A stretch of 64,000 nt of DNA from the NCBI GenBank assembly GCA_019775845.1, contig JADQAV010000044.1, forward strand, positions 248,001 through 312,000. Reading direction: 5' to 3'. Under the pieces are notes generated by a model. The model made no database searches and had not been told where the DNA came from. It saw only the letters and a program-made list of their open reading frames with translations. Position 1 is the stretch's first letter. Each line of letters begins with the position of its first letter. The position numbers and the translations under genes were made by a program. Shown one piece after another: positions 36,073 to 46,220 of this stretch. The DNA comes from Myrmaecium sp. VS I D KN 1 (lineage: Eukaryota > Ascomycota > Dothideomycetes > Valsariales > Valsariaceae).

Positions 36073-38895
36073 TTAATACCGCCACCGCCCCCCATCCTCC
36101 CCCCGACCACCCTCCCTCTCCCTCCCCCTCTCCCCCTCATCCCCCGGCGGAGGCGGGTGCGGGTGCGGCGGGTGATGATACATCCTCGCCCCATGCGCCG
36201 TCGGCGGCCCAGCAGACCCCCCAGAAGCAGGATGAGGCACCACACTCGGGCCCCGCGCACCCTGAACCACGCTGTACGCCCGCCCGCCGCGGCTGGGCGC
36301 AGGCACGTACTCTCGACTCGGCACCGCGTAGTGATGGTGATGGTGCGGGTCCGGCTCGCGGATGTACACACCGGGCTCATGTTCCGGCGCCGGGGGCCGC
36401 GCGCTGTACTCCCGGTATGATGTGGCGGACATGGGCATGGGCGCGGGCGCGGGCGGTCGCGCGCTGTACTGTCGGTCGATGGGGTGCGGGAGCGGCGGGG
36501 GTGGTGGGGGGCGGGTGCTGTATGCTCGCTCCCGTGGTCGCGTCGCGGAAGGTGGCGGTGGTTCGAGGATCTCCACTTCCCGGCCGGCGTGGTCGATGTA
36601 GCGTCTTGGAGGAGGGGGAAGGGGGAGGGGAGGAGGCTGCATGCGCGCCGTGGGCGCCACGCCCCATGCGTCCACCATGTCCTCGTCCAGCGCGGTTCGG
36701 GCCGGCAGCACGGCGACGCTGCGTTCCCGGTGCGAGGGCAGAGGGGCAGGGCCGTCCAGGTACCGGTAGTCGTCGTCGTACTCGCGGCGTCGCGGGGGCA
36801 GGGGCGCGACGGATTCACGGATCGGCACGGCCTCGGGCGGATGCGAAGGAGGTGGGGCGGGGTAGTAGCGGTTTCCGTACCGGTCGACGACGATGGTGCG
36901 GGGTGCGGGCGGAGGGGCCATGAGCACAGGTGTGTAGACGTCGTCGGCGGGCGGGGAGCGAGAGCGCGGTCGCACGTACCGGATCTCCTGGGTATGGCTG
37001 TACGGGCGAACCGAGGCCTCGCGGTAGACGGGGTGTTCAGCGGCGTAGACGGTGGAGGTCGCGCGAAGCGGGCGCGGATCGGAGGCCGGAGCGGCGGCGT
37101 AGTATGGTTGCGGCTGCGGTGGCGGAGGGGGTGAGTATGGCCGACGGGCGTATTGCAGGCTGGCGACGCGGCGGAGGTCGGGCTCCTCGATGATGCGTTC
37201 GCGGCGGTGGACGGTGCTGCTGCGGGACGGCACGCGGACGATGTGGGGAGATGGCGGCTCGTCGTAGCGGATCAGACGCGGATCGGCCGGATCGTACTCG
37301 CGGTAGTAGACGGCGCGATGATGGCCTGCCGGCGATATGATCTCGGCAGGCTCATCCAGCTCGTGGACGATGCGGCGGCGGTGCTCCGGGTAGTCGTACA
37401 GGCTGCCGCCGCTGAGAGGAGGCGGGGAGAGCGGCTCTTCCTTGATGTAAGGCGCCGGAGGGGAAGGCTGACGGACATCCGGGGAGCGCGCAACACGTTT
37501 GCCGGAAGCACGGCGGCCGCCTTTGGAGCTCTCACCGGACTCGACGGCATCGCGTCTACGCTTTTTGGGGTTGCGAATGGGTTGGCGGGGAGCGGAGGTC
37601 GGGGCAGAAGAAGGGCTGGGTTGGCCTGCGGATGCCGCCGCAGCAGCTGCGCGTCGACCACGGCGTGATCCTGAAGCGTCTCGAGCATTGCCTGGCGCGT
37701 GCCTTGGGGAGGAGTGACCACTCACAGCACCATCTGCATGACTCTGTTCTACGGCCGGCAGCCTGCTTGTCGCAAGCGGGGACACTCTCGCGGGTTGAGG
37801 AGCCAGTGGCGATTGGATGTGGTTTGTGACGACGGGCACGTTGATGTGGGGGTCAGAAGCTGTTCGATTAATGCTGGAGTGTGAGTACGCCGCATCCACG
37901 CCGTTAGCTGCACGACCGCCTCCGGGCCCTTTCAATACTCCGTTGTTATTGTAAGATGCATCGGCTACCGAGACGCCGTCATCCGCAGGCGGCGGCGAGT
38001 ATGCCTCATCCTCGTCCTCTTCTTCATACCCCGATTCGGGTGCGGTGGTATACGCATTCTGGCGCTCCGCTTCTCCCTGCGCGACGGAGGCCGATTCGTT
38101 CGACAACGACGGCCTCCCAGATCCTACTGTCACATCCTGTGCGTACGCAGACTGCTTGTCCTTAGCCTGGTTTGACTGTGCAGCAGTCTCTTCCGTCCCC
38201 AAAGCCTTTGTGCCTTCAGCATCCTCCGAGCTCCAACTGTTGTCCACGCTCGAGTAGTACGAGTTCTCATCGAAGGAGTCACTGGCAGCCCTGTTGCTGT
38301 TAGCACTGGCAGGCAGCCCGGAGACCGGCGGCACGGCTTCCTGGGCTTTGGTCAGAACCTCGGCCACGTTCAGGTGCGATTCAATCTCCAGGCCCGCGTC
38401 CCGGTCGCGCGGCGGCGCGCCGCCCTTGGTCCGCTCACACTCCTCCTTCAGCGTGCGTTCGATACGCTGCCGCTTCAGCTGCCGCTCCGCTTTGACGAGA
38501 TCGTCTGACTTGGTCAGGAGGACCGGATCTATGCCTAGACTGGTGGGCTTCGGGGGCAAAGGATTTTGCGGCGGCTTTGGGGGAGCTACTACAGCGGAGT
38601 TAGGTGAGCGAGCGGCGGGTCGATCGCCATTAATGCGCGCGTTCTTGTCAAAGGAGGAGCTATTGTGCGTCGGTACAGGAGCCTTTTGGCTTTCTTGAGG
38701 GGGGAATTGCGCGGCGAGTTGCTGGATTGCGGACGGTGGGAGCTTAATCTGGGGGTGCCTGCCCGCCAGGACGTCCTGCCTCAGACGCTCTATCTGCTGG
38801 TAGAACTCGAGCGTACGTCGCTCCTCATCCGAAAGAGCAGCAGGGCGAGCTCCATTGGTTAGCGGCGGGGGTTGAGATACCGTCTGAGCCGGCAT
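36073..38895 (-). CDS. Large disordered protein of unknown function, probably nuclear, 940 aa
   Basis: This single-exon gene has an ATG at 38895. I do not recognise a named family, but the N-terminus looks conserved and structured: LSDEERRTLEFYQQIERLRQ (about 22-41). It is followed by HPQIKLPPSAIQQLAAQ and a charged helix LVKAERQLKRQRIERTLKEE near 135-155. The rest is disordered, rich in Pro, Arg, Ser and Tyr. A basic patch NPKKRRRDAVES (near 440) is a good nuclear localisation signal, and a second (SGKRVARSP) follows. Residues 484-491 read IKEEPLSP, an exact phosphorylation-dependent sumoylation motif. The C-terminal half repeats RAYSTRPPPP- and REYSARPPAP-like words and ends in a His/Pro/Gly tail. 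These traits suggest a chromatin or RNA-related scaffold, which is inference only. Confidence 0.8.
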   Translation of the reverse strand: MPAQTVSQPPPLTNGARPAALSDEERRTLEFYQQIERLRQDVLAGRHPQIKLPPSAIQQLAAQFPPQESQKAPVPTHNSSSFDKNARINGDRPAARSPNSAVVAPPKPPQNPLPPKPTSLGIDPVLLTKSDDLVKAERQLKRQRIERTLKEECERTKGGAPPRDRDAGLEIESHLNVAEVLTKAQEAVPPVSGLPASANSNRAASDSFDENSYYSSVDNSWSSEDAEGTKALGTEETAAQSNQAKDKQSAYAQDVTVGSGRPSLSNESASVAQGEAERQNAYTTAPESGYEEEDEDEAYSPPPADDGVSVADASYNNNGVLKGPGGGRAANGVDAAYSHSSINRTASDPHINVPVVTNHIQSPLAPQPARVSPLATSRLPAVEQSHADGAVSGHSSPRHAPGNARDASGSRRGRRAAAAAASAGQPSPSSAPTSAPRQPIRNPKKRRRDAVESGESSKGGRRASGKRVARSPDVRQPSPPAPYIKEEPLSPPPLSGGSLYDYPEHRRRIVHELDEPAEIISPAGHHRAVYYREYDPADPRLIRYDEPPSPHIVRVPSRSSTVHRRERIIEEPDLRRVASLQYARRPYSPPPPPQPQPYYAAAPASDPRPLRATSTVYAAEHPVYREASVRPYSHTQEIRYVRPRSRSPPADDVYTPVLMAPPPAPRTIVVDRYGNRYYPAPPPSHPPEAVPIRESVAPLPPRRREYDDDYRYLDGPAPLPSHRERSVAVLPARTALDEDMVDAWGVAPTARMQPPPLPLPPPPRRYIDHAGREVEILEPPPPSATRPRERAYSTRPPPPPPLPHPIDRQYSARPPAPAPMPMSATSYREYSARPPAPEHEPGVYIREPDPHHHHHYAVPSREYVPAPSRGGRAYSVVQGARGPSVVPHPASGGSAGPPTAHGARMYHHPPHPHPPPPGDEGERGREREGGRGEDGGRWRY

Positions 38896-39409
38896 GACGC
38901 GAGAACTGGGGATGGCTGGAGCAAATGCCAGCTTCGAACAGTTACTTTTACAAGGTAGGGAACCTGCTCTGGCGGGGAGAGCTAGGTGGTGTACAAGAAG
39001 TGCTCAATCGTCGTAGGTCTTTTCAGCCGGCCTTGATACAAGAGGCGTCGGCAGGTGAAGCGGCGGAAGACTTTGACGAGCGACCGGGTTGCTCGTGGTC
39101 AATCGAAGTGTGAAACAGACTGAGAGAAGTCGGTGAAAGCGGACCTCGAACGGTGCCACACCCCTTCGGCTGGTTGCCGATGCCAAGACCCCGTTAGCTC
39201 GATGACACCGACATGTTCACCAGCCTTGAGTAACAAGCCTCTTCCACCGCGGTCTTCACGTTTCGTCTGTTTCATTATTATTCCCACTCGCCTGACGGTT
39301 TTTATTGATATATATTAACACTCGCTCCTGGGCTCGTCTGTCTTTCTCACTTGCAGCTTATCACAGCGTCCGTGTATTTTTCTGCAACCGCTCTTCCACA
39401 TCTCACAAC
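38896..39409. promoter_or_regulatory. Divergent promoter region
   Basis: These 514 bases separate the divergent starts of the 940-aa protein gene and the HAD nucleotidase gene. An AT-rich TATA-like stretch (GATATATATTAAC, near 39306-39318) lies about 95 bases before the nucleotidase ATG. Confidence 0.5.
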
Positions 39410-40489
39410 ATGGCGGAGTCATCAGAGAAGCCCGTTTTCTTCTTCGACATTGACAATTGTGTACGTCCTCCTAAATTTCCTTCCTTTACTTGTTCTGGGG
39501 GACTCTTTCATTCTGATTGACGTGCCACTGTAAAGTTATATCCGAAAAGTGCGTCTTTCGTCCCGCACTATCAGATAAGTCGAACGGTGTTGACATTTGA
39601 CACGCAGGTACCCGAGTATTAAACATGATGTCTGATCTAATCGGTAAGCTCAATCTCCTCATTCTTCTTTCTCTCCAGATTTCCAGATCTGTATCTCCAT
39701 TTTGTCCTCTTTCCCACCTAACCACCATCTCACACACCGCCCCCACCCCAGATAGATACTTCCAAACCCACCTCTCTCTCACCCAACAAGAAGCCTACGA
39801 GCTACACCAAAAATACTACAAAGACTACGGCCTCGCCATCGAGGGGCTCGTCCGGCACCACAAGGTCGACCCGCTCGAGTACAACGCCAAGGTCGACGAC
39901 GCCCTCCCGCTCGAGGACATCATCAAACCGGACCCGCGCCTGCGCGCCCTGCTCGCGGACCTCGTCGACCGCGGCGCCGTCCGTCTCTGGCTGCTGACCA
40001 ACGCGTACGTCAACCACGGCCGCCGCGTCGTCCGCCTCTTGGGGGTGGAGGACCTCTTCGAGGGCCTCACGTATTGCGATTATGGGGCGGAGAGGTTCGT
40101 GTGCAAGCCCCATCCGGATATGTATGCAAAGGCCATGCGGGAGGCGGGGGTGACGAGGAACGAGAATTGTTATTTTGTCGGTAGGTTTTTGCGCGCCTTT
40201 CCCCTTTGGTCATGCGGAGATGTGCTGCGTGGACTGGAGGCTTTGTCTGTTCCTTGGGCGGAATGGATGTTGGAAGCTAATACCTTCCTCTTTTACCTCA
40301 GATGACTCCTACCTCAACTGCAAAGCGGCGCAGGAGCTCGGGTGGACGACCTGTCATCTGGTCGAACCCTCCGAGCCGGAGCCGGCGGTGCCGGCGTCGA
40401 AATATCAAATCCGGAGCTTGGAGGAGCTTCGTACGCTGTTCCCGCAGTTTTTCAACTCGAAAAAGAACGAGGCGAATGGATCGGCTTGA
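39410..40489 (+). CDS. sdt1: HAD-family pyrimidine 5'-nucleotidase (Sdt1/Phm8 type), 238 aa
   Basis: Sdt1/Phm8 enzymes dephosphorylate nucleoside monophosphates in the cytosol. Exons are 39410-39460, 39536-39548 (13 nt), 39608-39643, 39752-40180 and 40302-40489. The four HAD motifs are present once spliced: motif I FFFDIDNCLY (D13 and D15), motif II WLLTNAY, motif III with the lysine in VCKPHPDMY, and motif IV YFVDDSYLN. The cap region carries YKDYGLAIEGLVRHH. Motif I is itself assembled across the first intron, and the 13-nt exon supplies only LYPK plus one base, so gene finders may miss it. Length matches the family. Whether it is the Sdt1 or Phm8 counterpart cannot be told; fungi outside yeast usually have one. 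Confidence 0.92.
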
Positions 40490-41682
40490 AAGGGGCGAAA
40501 TGGAGGTTGGCAGGAAATGATATGTATGCATCTTATAGAGTGTGGAGCGGAGTGGACGATATAGATAGATGATACCTGTTGCGTCTTTTCTCTGTTTTCC
40601 TTCCATTTACTGTGGTACTGCGCATAGAAAGATAATCCTGATATTTGGTTTTCATCGTCCCTGTGCAAGACAGAAGACGCGAACAGCAAGCATGAACATT
40701 ATAATAGTATTTAGATATGTTGAATCTACTGTATATCACCAAGCATCAATGGACGATCAAACGATCTACCAGCAGGGCGCAGGGCTGATGAGCCTTGGCA
40801 GGGCAGGACTTCACTAGCCCACTGGACACCCCTTGACTGCTGACGGGATGAACCCTGCCCGGGTCTCTCCCGGATAGAGCCAGTTCCGAAGGTGCAAGTG
40901 GGAACCACTCGGGCTGCAGACGACGGGTGCTGAGGTAATGATCCATTGTACTCCAGGTACCGTACTAGTATGTCCTGTAGGTAAGAGTATGTATTTACCT
41001 CATTCACATAATATGACCACCAACTTACGACCGCCTGGGTCGAATCAGGAGATGAGTATTGTGTAGGTAGTAATAGGGGAACTCACGAGGGGCGAGCCCT
41101 CTTTTTTTGTTTAATTTCTCTCTGTCTCTGTCTCTCTATTATTCCCTCTGGTTGTGGTGCCATCCCAGGATGATTTCCCTGGACGGGACTGGACCGGGAT
41201 TATTGAGGGTACGAATACGACTAACTTCATTTTTAATGTGACGGACGGGAGTCCCGTTGCCGGTTGGGAAAAAAGTCCTTGTTCCCCCCCCCTCTCTCCT
41301 CCCACCTCACCTTTTGGTCAACACCACCAAACTTCGGTCGCTACCTTACTCTTGTCGTCCTCCATCTCATCCTCTTCCCCTTCATTCCCTTCAAGTTCCT
41401 CCCATCCGTGGTGTGTTCGGTGTTGGTTGCTTTGTCGCAGGCGAAGTCCTTCCCGACCTTCCTTCGTTCCTGCCAGGGCCTAGGTATTGCGATCAACCGC
41501 ACTGACCACTTCCCCTTCACTTTATCACCACCACCACCACCCTAATTATCTTTGCCGCCGCGACCCTGAAGTGCAGTGCCTGACCACCGTCCTCGCCGCT
41601 CTCGACCTCGACCTCTCCGTCTGTTCTCCCCTCGAGCTTCAGCCTGCACGCCCGGCAAGCAATCGCAGCTTCCATCGCAGCC
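40490..41682. promoter_or_regulatory. Spacer and promoter region of erg5
   Basis: About 1.2 kb upstream of the erg5 start. It holds a CGG-N12-CCG element at 40871-40888 and pyrimidine-rich stretches at about 41280-41400. I see no clear TATA box and no clean sterol-response (SREBP) element. Confidence 0.5.
40871..40888 (+). promoter_or_regulatory. CGG-N12-CCG element, candidate AtrR-type site
   Basis: CGGATAGAGCCAGTTCCG is an exact CGG-N12-CCG, the consensus reported for the zinc-cluster factor AtrR, which controls ergosterol genes and azole pumps in Aspergillus fumigatus. It lies about 795 bases before the erg5 ATG. A chance hit in a 1.2-kb region has roughly a one-in-four probability. Confidence 0.35.
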
Positions 41683-43583
41683 ATGGGCTCTAACGCGACC
41701 TTCGCGTCTCCCACCGCCGACGCCAGCCATGCTCTGCGCCTCGACCAGCCCTCCGGCCTTTTGTCCACCTTGGTCAACAATGCCAATGGCTGGACCGTCT
41801 TCTTCACCTTGCTGCTCTCCGCCGTCCTGTACGACCAATGTACGTCGGCATCCTCTCCGCATCTCTTCGAAGCGAATATCATACTGACCTCGCTGCTCCA
41901 GGCATGTACATCTACCGCAAGGGGTCCATCGCAGGTCCTCCCATGAAGATTCCCTTCCTCGGTCCCTTCCTCCAGTCCATCAATCCCAAGTTCGAGGAAT
42001 ACTACGCGAAATGGGTCAGCGGCCCGCTCAGCTGCGTCTCCGTCTTCCACAAGTACAACTCCGACCTCCTCTCTGGCGCAGATGTCCTGTACTAACACGC
42101 GACGCAGGTTCGTCGTGATCGCTGCCACCCGCGACATGGCGCGCAAGGCCTTCAACTCTCCCACTTACGTCAAGCCCTGCGTCGTCGACGCCGCCTACAA
42201 GCTTCTCCGGCCCAACAACTGGGTCTTCCTGGACGGCAAGGAGCACGTCGATTACCGCAAGGGCCTGAACATCCTCTTCACCCGCCAGGCCTTGGACCTC
42301 TACATGCCCAACCAGGAGAAAGTCTACAACGCGTACTTCAAGAAGTTCCTCGAGCAGACGAAGAAGGCGGGCGGCAAGCCGACCCCGTTCATGCACCAGT
42401 TCCGCGAGCTGATGTGCGCCCTATCCTGCCGCGTCTTCGTCGGCTTCTACATCTCCGACGACGCCATGCAGAAGATCGCCGACGACTACTACAACATCAC
42501 CGCCGCGCTCGAGCTGGTCAACTTCCCCATCATCCTCCCGTTCACCAAGAGCTGGTACGGCAAGAAGGCCGCGGACATGGTGCTGGACGAGTTCGCCTCC
42601 TGCGCCGCGAAGAGCAAGGTCCGGATCGCGGCGGGCGGCAAGGTCGAGTGCATCCTGGATGCCTGGGTCAAGCACATGCAGGATTCCGAGGCTTATCGCC
42701 AGAAGATCGCCAAGGGCATCGAGGTCCCCCAGTCCGAGAAGCCGTCCATGCTCATCCGCATGTTTTCCGACTTTGAAATCTCCATGACTTTGTTCACCTT
42801 CCTCTTCGCTTCCCAGGACGCCACCAGCAGCGCTTCCACCTGGCTGTTCCAGACCATGGCCGACCGCCCGGAGGTCCTCGAGAAGGTGCGCGAGGAGAAC
42901 CTGAAGGCTCGCAACTACGACCGTGAAGTCCCGCTCAGCATGGACCTTCTCGAGTCTTTGACCTACACCCGCGCCGTCGTCAAGGAGATTCTCCGCTACC
43001 GCCCGCCCGTCATCATGGTTCCGTACCTGGCCAAGAAGGACTTTCCCATTAGCGATACCTACACGGTGCCCAAGGGTGAGTAGCGGCATTTAAGCCAAAG
43101 AACACGCCCATTCCGCAGAACCACATCGTACTGACTAATCATCCCACAGGCGCCATGGTCGTCCCCTCCCTCTGGCTCTCCCTGCACGACCCGGACGCGT
43201 ACCCGAACCCGGACACCTTCGACCCGGACCGGTGGATCTCGGGCGACGCGGAGAAGCAGACGAAGAACTGGCTGGTGTTCGGGACGGGGCCGCACTACTG
43301 CCTGGGCCAGGTGTACGCGGTGCACTCGCTCATGGCCATGGTGGGCAAGGCGTCCATGTACATGGACTGGACGCATCAGGTCACCCCGCTCTCCGAGAAG
43401 ATTCGCGTGTTCGCGACGATTTTTCCGGATGTACGTTGCTTTTTCTTTTCCTTCCCTGTGGTTATTAGTTCTCTTTGCTTGGAGTGTCGTGGTTACTGAC
43501 TTTGTGCCATTTAGGATGACTGCCTCCTCTCCTTCACCGAGCGTCCGGCGCCGGTGAAGCCGGTGGATGCCGTTGCTGCTTAG
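41683..43583 (+). CDS. erg5: Erg5 / CYP61, cytochrome P450 sterol C-22 desaturase, 541 aa
   Basis: Erg5 introduces the C-22 double bond late in ergosterol synthesis, at the ER membrane. Exons are 41683-41839, 41902-42052, 42108-43075, 43150-43430 and 43515-43583. The N-terminus has a membrane anchor (about 36-50, [15 protein letters not shown]). P450 landmarks are in order: I-helix [14 protein letters not shown]-helix KEILR (ExxR), FDPDRW, and the heme loop [11 protein letters not shown] with the axial Cys476. GPHYCLGQ and the DDCLL near the C-terminus are typical of CYP61 rather than CYP51. The second intron has a perfect TACTAAC branch site. All phases join. The upstream CGG-N12-CCG element fits sterol-related control. 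Length and motifs show no defect. Confidence 0.95.
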
Positions 43584-43800
43584 AGAAAGCTTTCTTCTTC
43601 TTTCTCTCATCGAGAATCCTCTTCTTTTTTCTTTTCTTTTTTTCTTCTGCTCTTCACCGAAAAGATGTGGGTTGGATGGACGGAATTACACATATATATC
43701 CTCCTTTTCCAAGGCGAGGTTCTAGAAGTGGGGGATATGCACTATGAATATGATTGATTGGAGGGCTGGGAAATGAATGGAAGGTGGACTTGGGATTTCG

Positions 43801-43836
<36 letters not shown>

Positions 43837-44400
43837 GTTATTTAATGATGATAGAGGGGGGTGGGATGGGATGGAATGGGGAGGAAAGGGAACAGTGGAA
43901 GAGTGGAAGAGGGGGAAGTTTTTTCTTTCTCTTCTCTGCTACTTTTCCTTTTCTTGGACGTACCACCGTCCCGTCCTATCCTCCTCTTTTTTCTTTACTT
44001 TAATATTAGAATCGTTTGCTTTTTTTTTTTTGGCCCGTCCCTTTCTTTTCTTCTTTTCTTTCCGCCGACTGAAGAGGGTGACAGACGTTGCCGAACGAGA
44101 AGAGGAAGAGGGAGAGGAGGAGGACAAAGTAGAGGAAGAGGAGAAAACATCTGGGAGGGGTATATGTATACGTGTGTCCGTGTCTGGTGGTTGCTATTAC
44201 ATACAGAGCTATCCTGCTTTTTCTTCTTTCAATTCCTTTCTTTCATCTCAAAGCCTCGACCCTCACGAGCATCAGCGCTGAATCATTCATCTCCTCCCTA
44301 GGTCACTCTCCCCTTCTTCTCACGATCACGACGACGGTCATCCACCGCCTCCTCCACCCCATCTCCTCCCCCCAAATCCCTCTCCCCCACAATCCTCCCC
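43584..44400. other. Convergent spacer with microsatellite
   Basis: About 820 bases between convergent erg5 and fyv7. It contains the (TG)n run at 43802-43832 and several T-rich tracts. No supported gene. Confidence 0.7.
43802..43832. repeat. (TG)n microsatellite
   Basis: About 15 uninterrupted TG units lie some 220 bases after the erg5 stop. Confidence 0.95.
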
Positions 44401-45374
44401 TCACTTCTCCCCAACCATCCTCCTCACCCTCTCCAAGAGCACCACACTCTCACGCCCCAGCTTCCTCTTCCCCTGCCCCTCCCCTCCCTTGCCCCCCTTC
44501 CCACGCGCCTTGGCCATCTGCCGCCGCTCCCACTCGCGGATCTTCTGCCGTTCCGCCCGCTCCCGCGCCGCGCGTTCGCGCGCCGCCGCGCGTTCGGCGG
44601 CTTCGCGTTGCCGCTGGGAGGCCTGGGTCAGGGAGGGGGTGTAGGGGTTGGGTTTGGGGGGTTTGTGGGGTTTGGAGTGGGGGTGCAGGCGGGAGGGGTG
44701 GATGGGGGGTTCGGGGTGGGAGGGGCGTTTGGGGTCGGAGGGGGGATTAGGGTCGGAGGGGACGTTGGCTTCGCCTTCTTCTTGTTTGGAGGGGGTGAGT
44801 GCGGAGGGTGCCTTTTCTTCTATCTCTTCTTTCTCGGCGGTTGGGGGCTTGGGTTGTTTTGCATGGCTGTCCTCCTTCTCCTTGCTGTCGGCGTCGTCGC
44901 TGTCGGCGTCACTGTGGCGTTCGCTGTTGTCGTCTGCATCCGCGGCGGACTCGTTGCCGTTGCCATTGCCGTCTGTGTCATCGTCGTCGTCGTCCTCCTC
45001 CTCATGCGCCGCAGCCCGTCGTCGCGCTTTCGCCTTCGCTTTTTCGTCCTTCCCTTCCTCGTCGTTGTCGGAAACCTCCTGCAGGTACCGCAGCGTGCGC
45101 GGCGCCGGCGCGTGTTCTTGCTGCTTCTTCACCCGCGCGTATTCCTTCTTCAGCTTGGCTTTGTGGATCAGGGTTTTCTTGATTTTTTGGACTGTGATGG
45201 GAAGTTGGTTAGCTGGCGACTGTTCTTGTCTTTGGCCTTGCATTGCTTACCTTTGCGCTTGTAGGTTCCGTCGGGCAGGTTGGCGGGCCCGACGCTGAAG
45301 CCTTTGCGGGCTTTCTTGTGGGCGTGAGTACCACTACTGTCGTCGTGCGAGGAGGCGGGGCGTTTAGGTGCCAT
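44401..45374 (-). CDS. fyv7: Fyv7-type rRNA-processing protein, 304 aa
   Basis: Fyv7 is a small nucleolar factor of the small-subunit processome needed for early pre-rRNA cleavage. Exons are 45374-45251 and 45191-44401. The diagnostic N-terminus is present: KARKGFSVGPANLPDGTYKRK (about 21-41), followed over the intron by VQKIKKTLIHKAKLKKEYAR. The middle is acidic and disordered (EEEDDDDDDTDGNGNG), then Pro-rich. The C-terminal helix is dense in Arg, Ala and Glu (QREAAERAAARERAARE) and ends with a basic stretch and VVLLERVRRMVGEK. It is longer than yeast Fyv7, as is usual in filamentous fungi. The intron is 59 bases and splits a Val codon in phase. Confidence 0.87.
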
Positions 45375-46220
45375 GGTGAGGTTTTGGGTACAGATTGCGC
45401 TCGGTAGGTTTGGATGTGCGTGTGAGGGGAAGGTAGGGTTCACCGCGCGTCGTTCTTCGTGGTGTTTCTGGGTTGCACTCTGTACCTGCGACGGACAAGG
45501 TAGGCGGTAGTTGGTGAGGGTTGGTTGACGTCGGGGAAATTTTTGGGGATGCGACGTTCCCGTCTGCCGGAGATTGACCGGGGATGCCGTCAATGCCCGA
45601 TCGATCGAATACTCAAAGTATCTCCGTCGGAGGAGCGGAGGAGCACAAGGCTGATGAGATGAGTAGAGAGAGAGCGAGAGTATGTGAATACACCGGTATT
45701 GCTCCCAAACAGTCTTTCCCTCGTCTCTCTTCCCTCTCGGCTGGTTTCGGCGTATTCGACGTCTTTGTTGGCCGACCACTGCGACTGCAACTGCCACTGC
45801 AACTGGAAGCTGCTGGCTGGGCTGACTCCTCTTATCGTCATCCGCCTGACACCGGACAACCTCACTCCACTCACTTCACTCACTCCCTCACTCTCGCTCC
45901 CCCTTTGATTGCGATACTGTACTAGTAGTACATACATTACCTCCGCCCACGTATCCTGACTGCCAACGACTGTCTGTCCCCTTCTTTGCTCGCCTCATCC
46001 TCAACTTAACGCATTTCACCCATCCCTGCGCCGCCAGCGAGCTTGCACCTCTTGCTGCTCCAACCACCGCCCATTACGTGCTTCGACCTCCAACTCACAT
46101 CCCACTCCACCTCCGGCCCGCCCGTCTCTCGTGCCACCACCCTCCCAACCCCTTCCGTTCGCCGTTCTTTCGTCTCCAACCTCCTGATGAGTTCGGAGGA
46201 CCAGTTCACCGTCCGCAAAC
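45375..46220. promoter_or_regulatory. Divergent promoter region, fyv7 / Atos-like gene
   Basis: These 846 bases between divergent starts hold no gene. The part near 45700-46200 is pyrimidine-rich on the plus strand, fitting a 5' leader of the right-hand gene. I see no TATA box. Confidence 0.5.
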
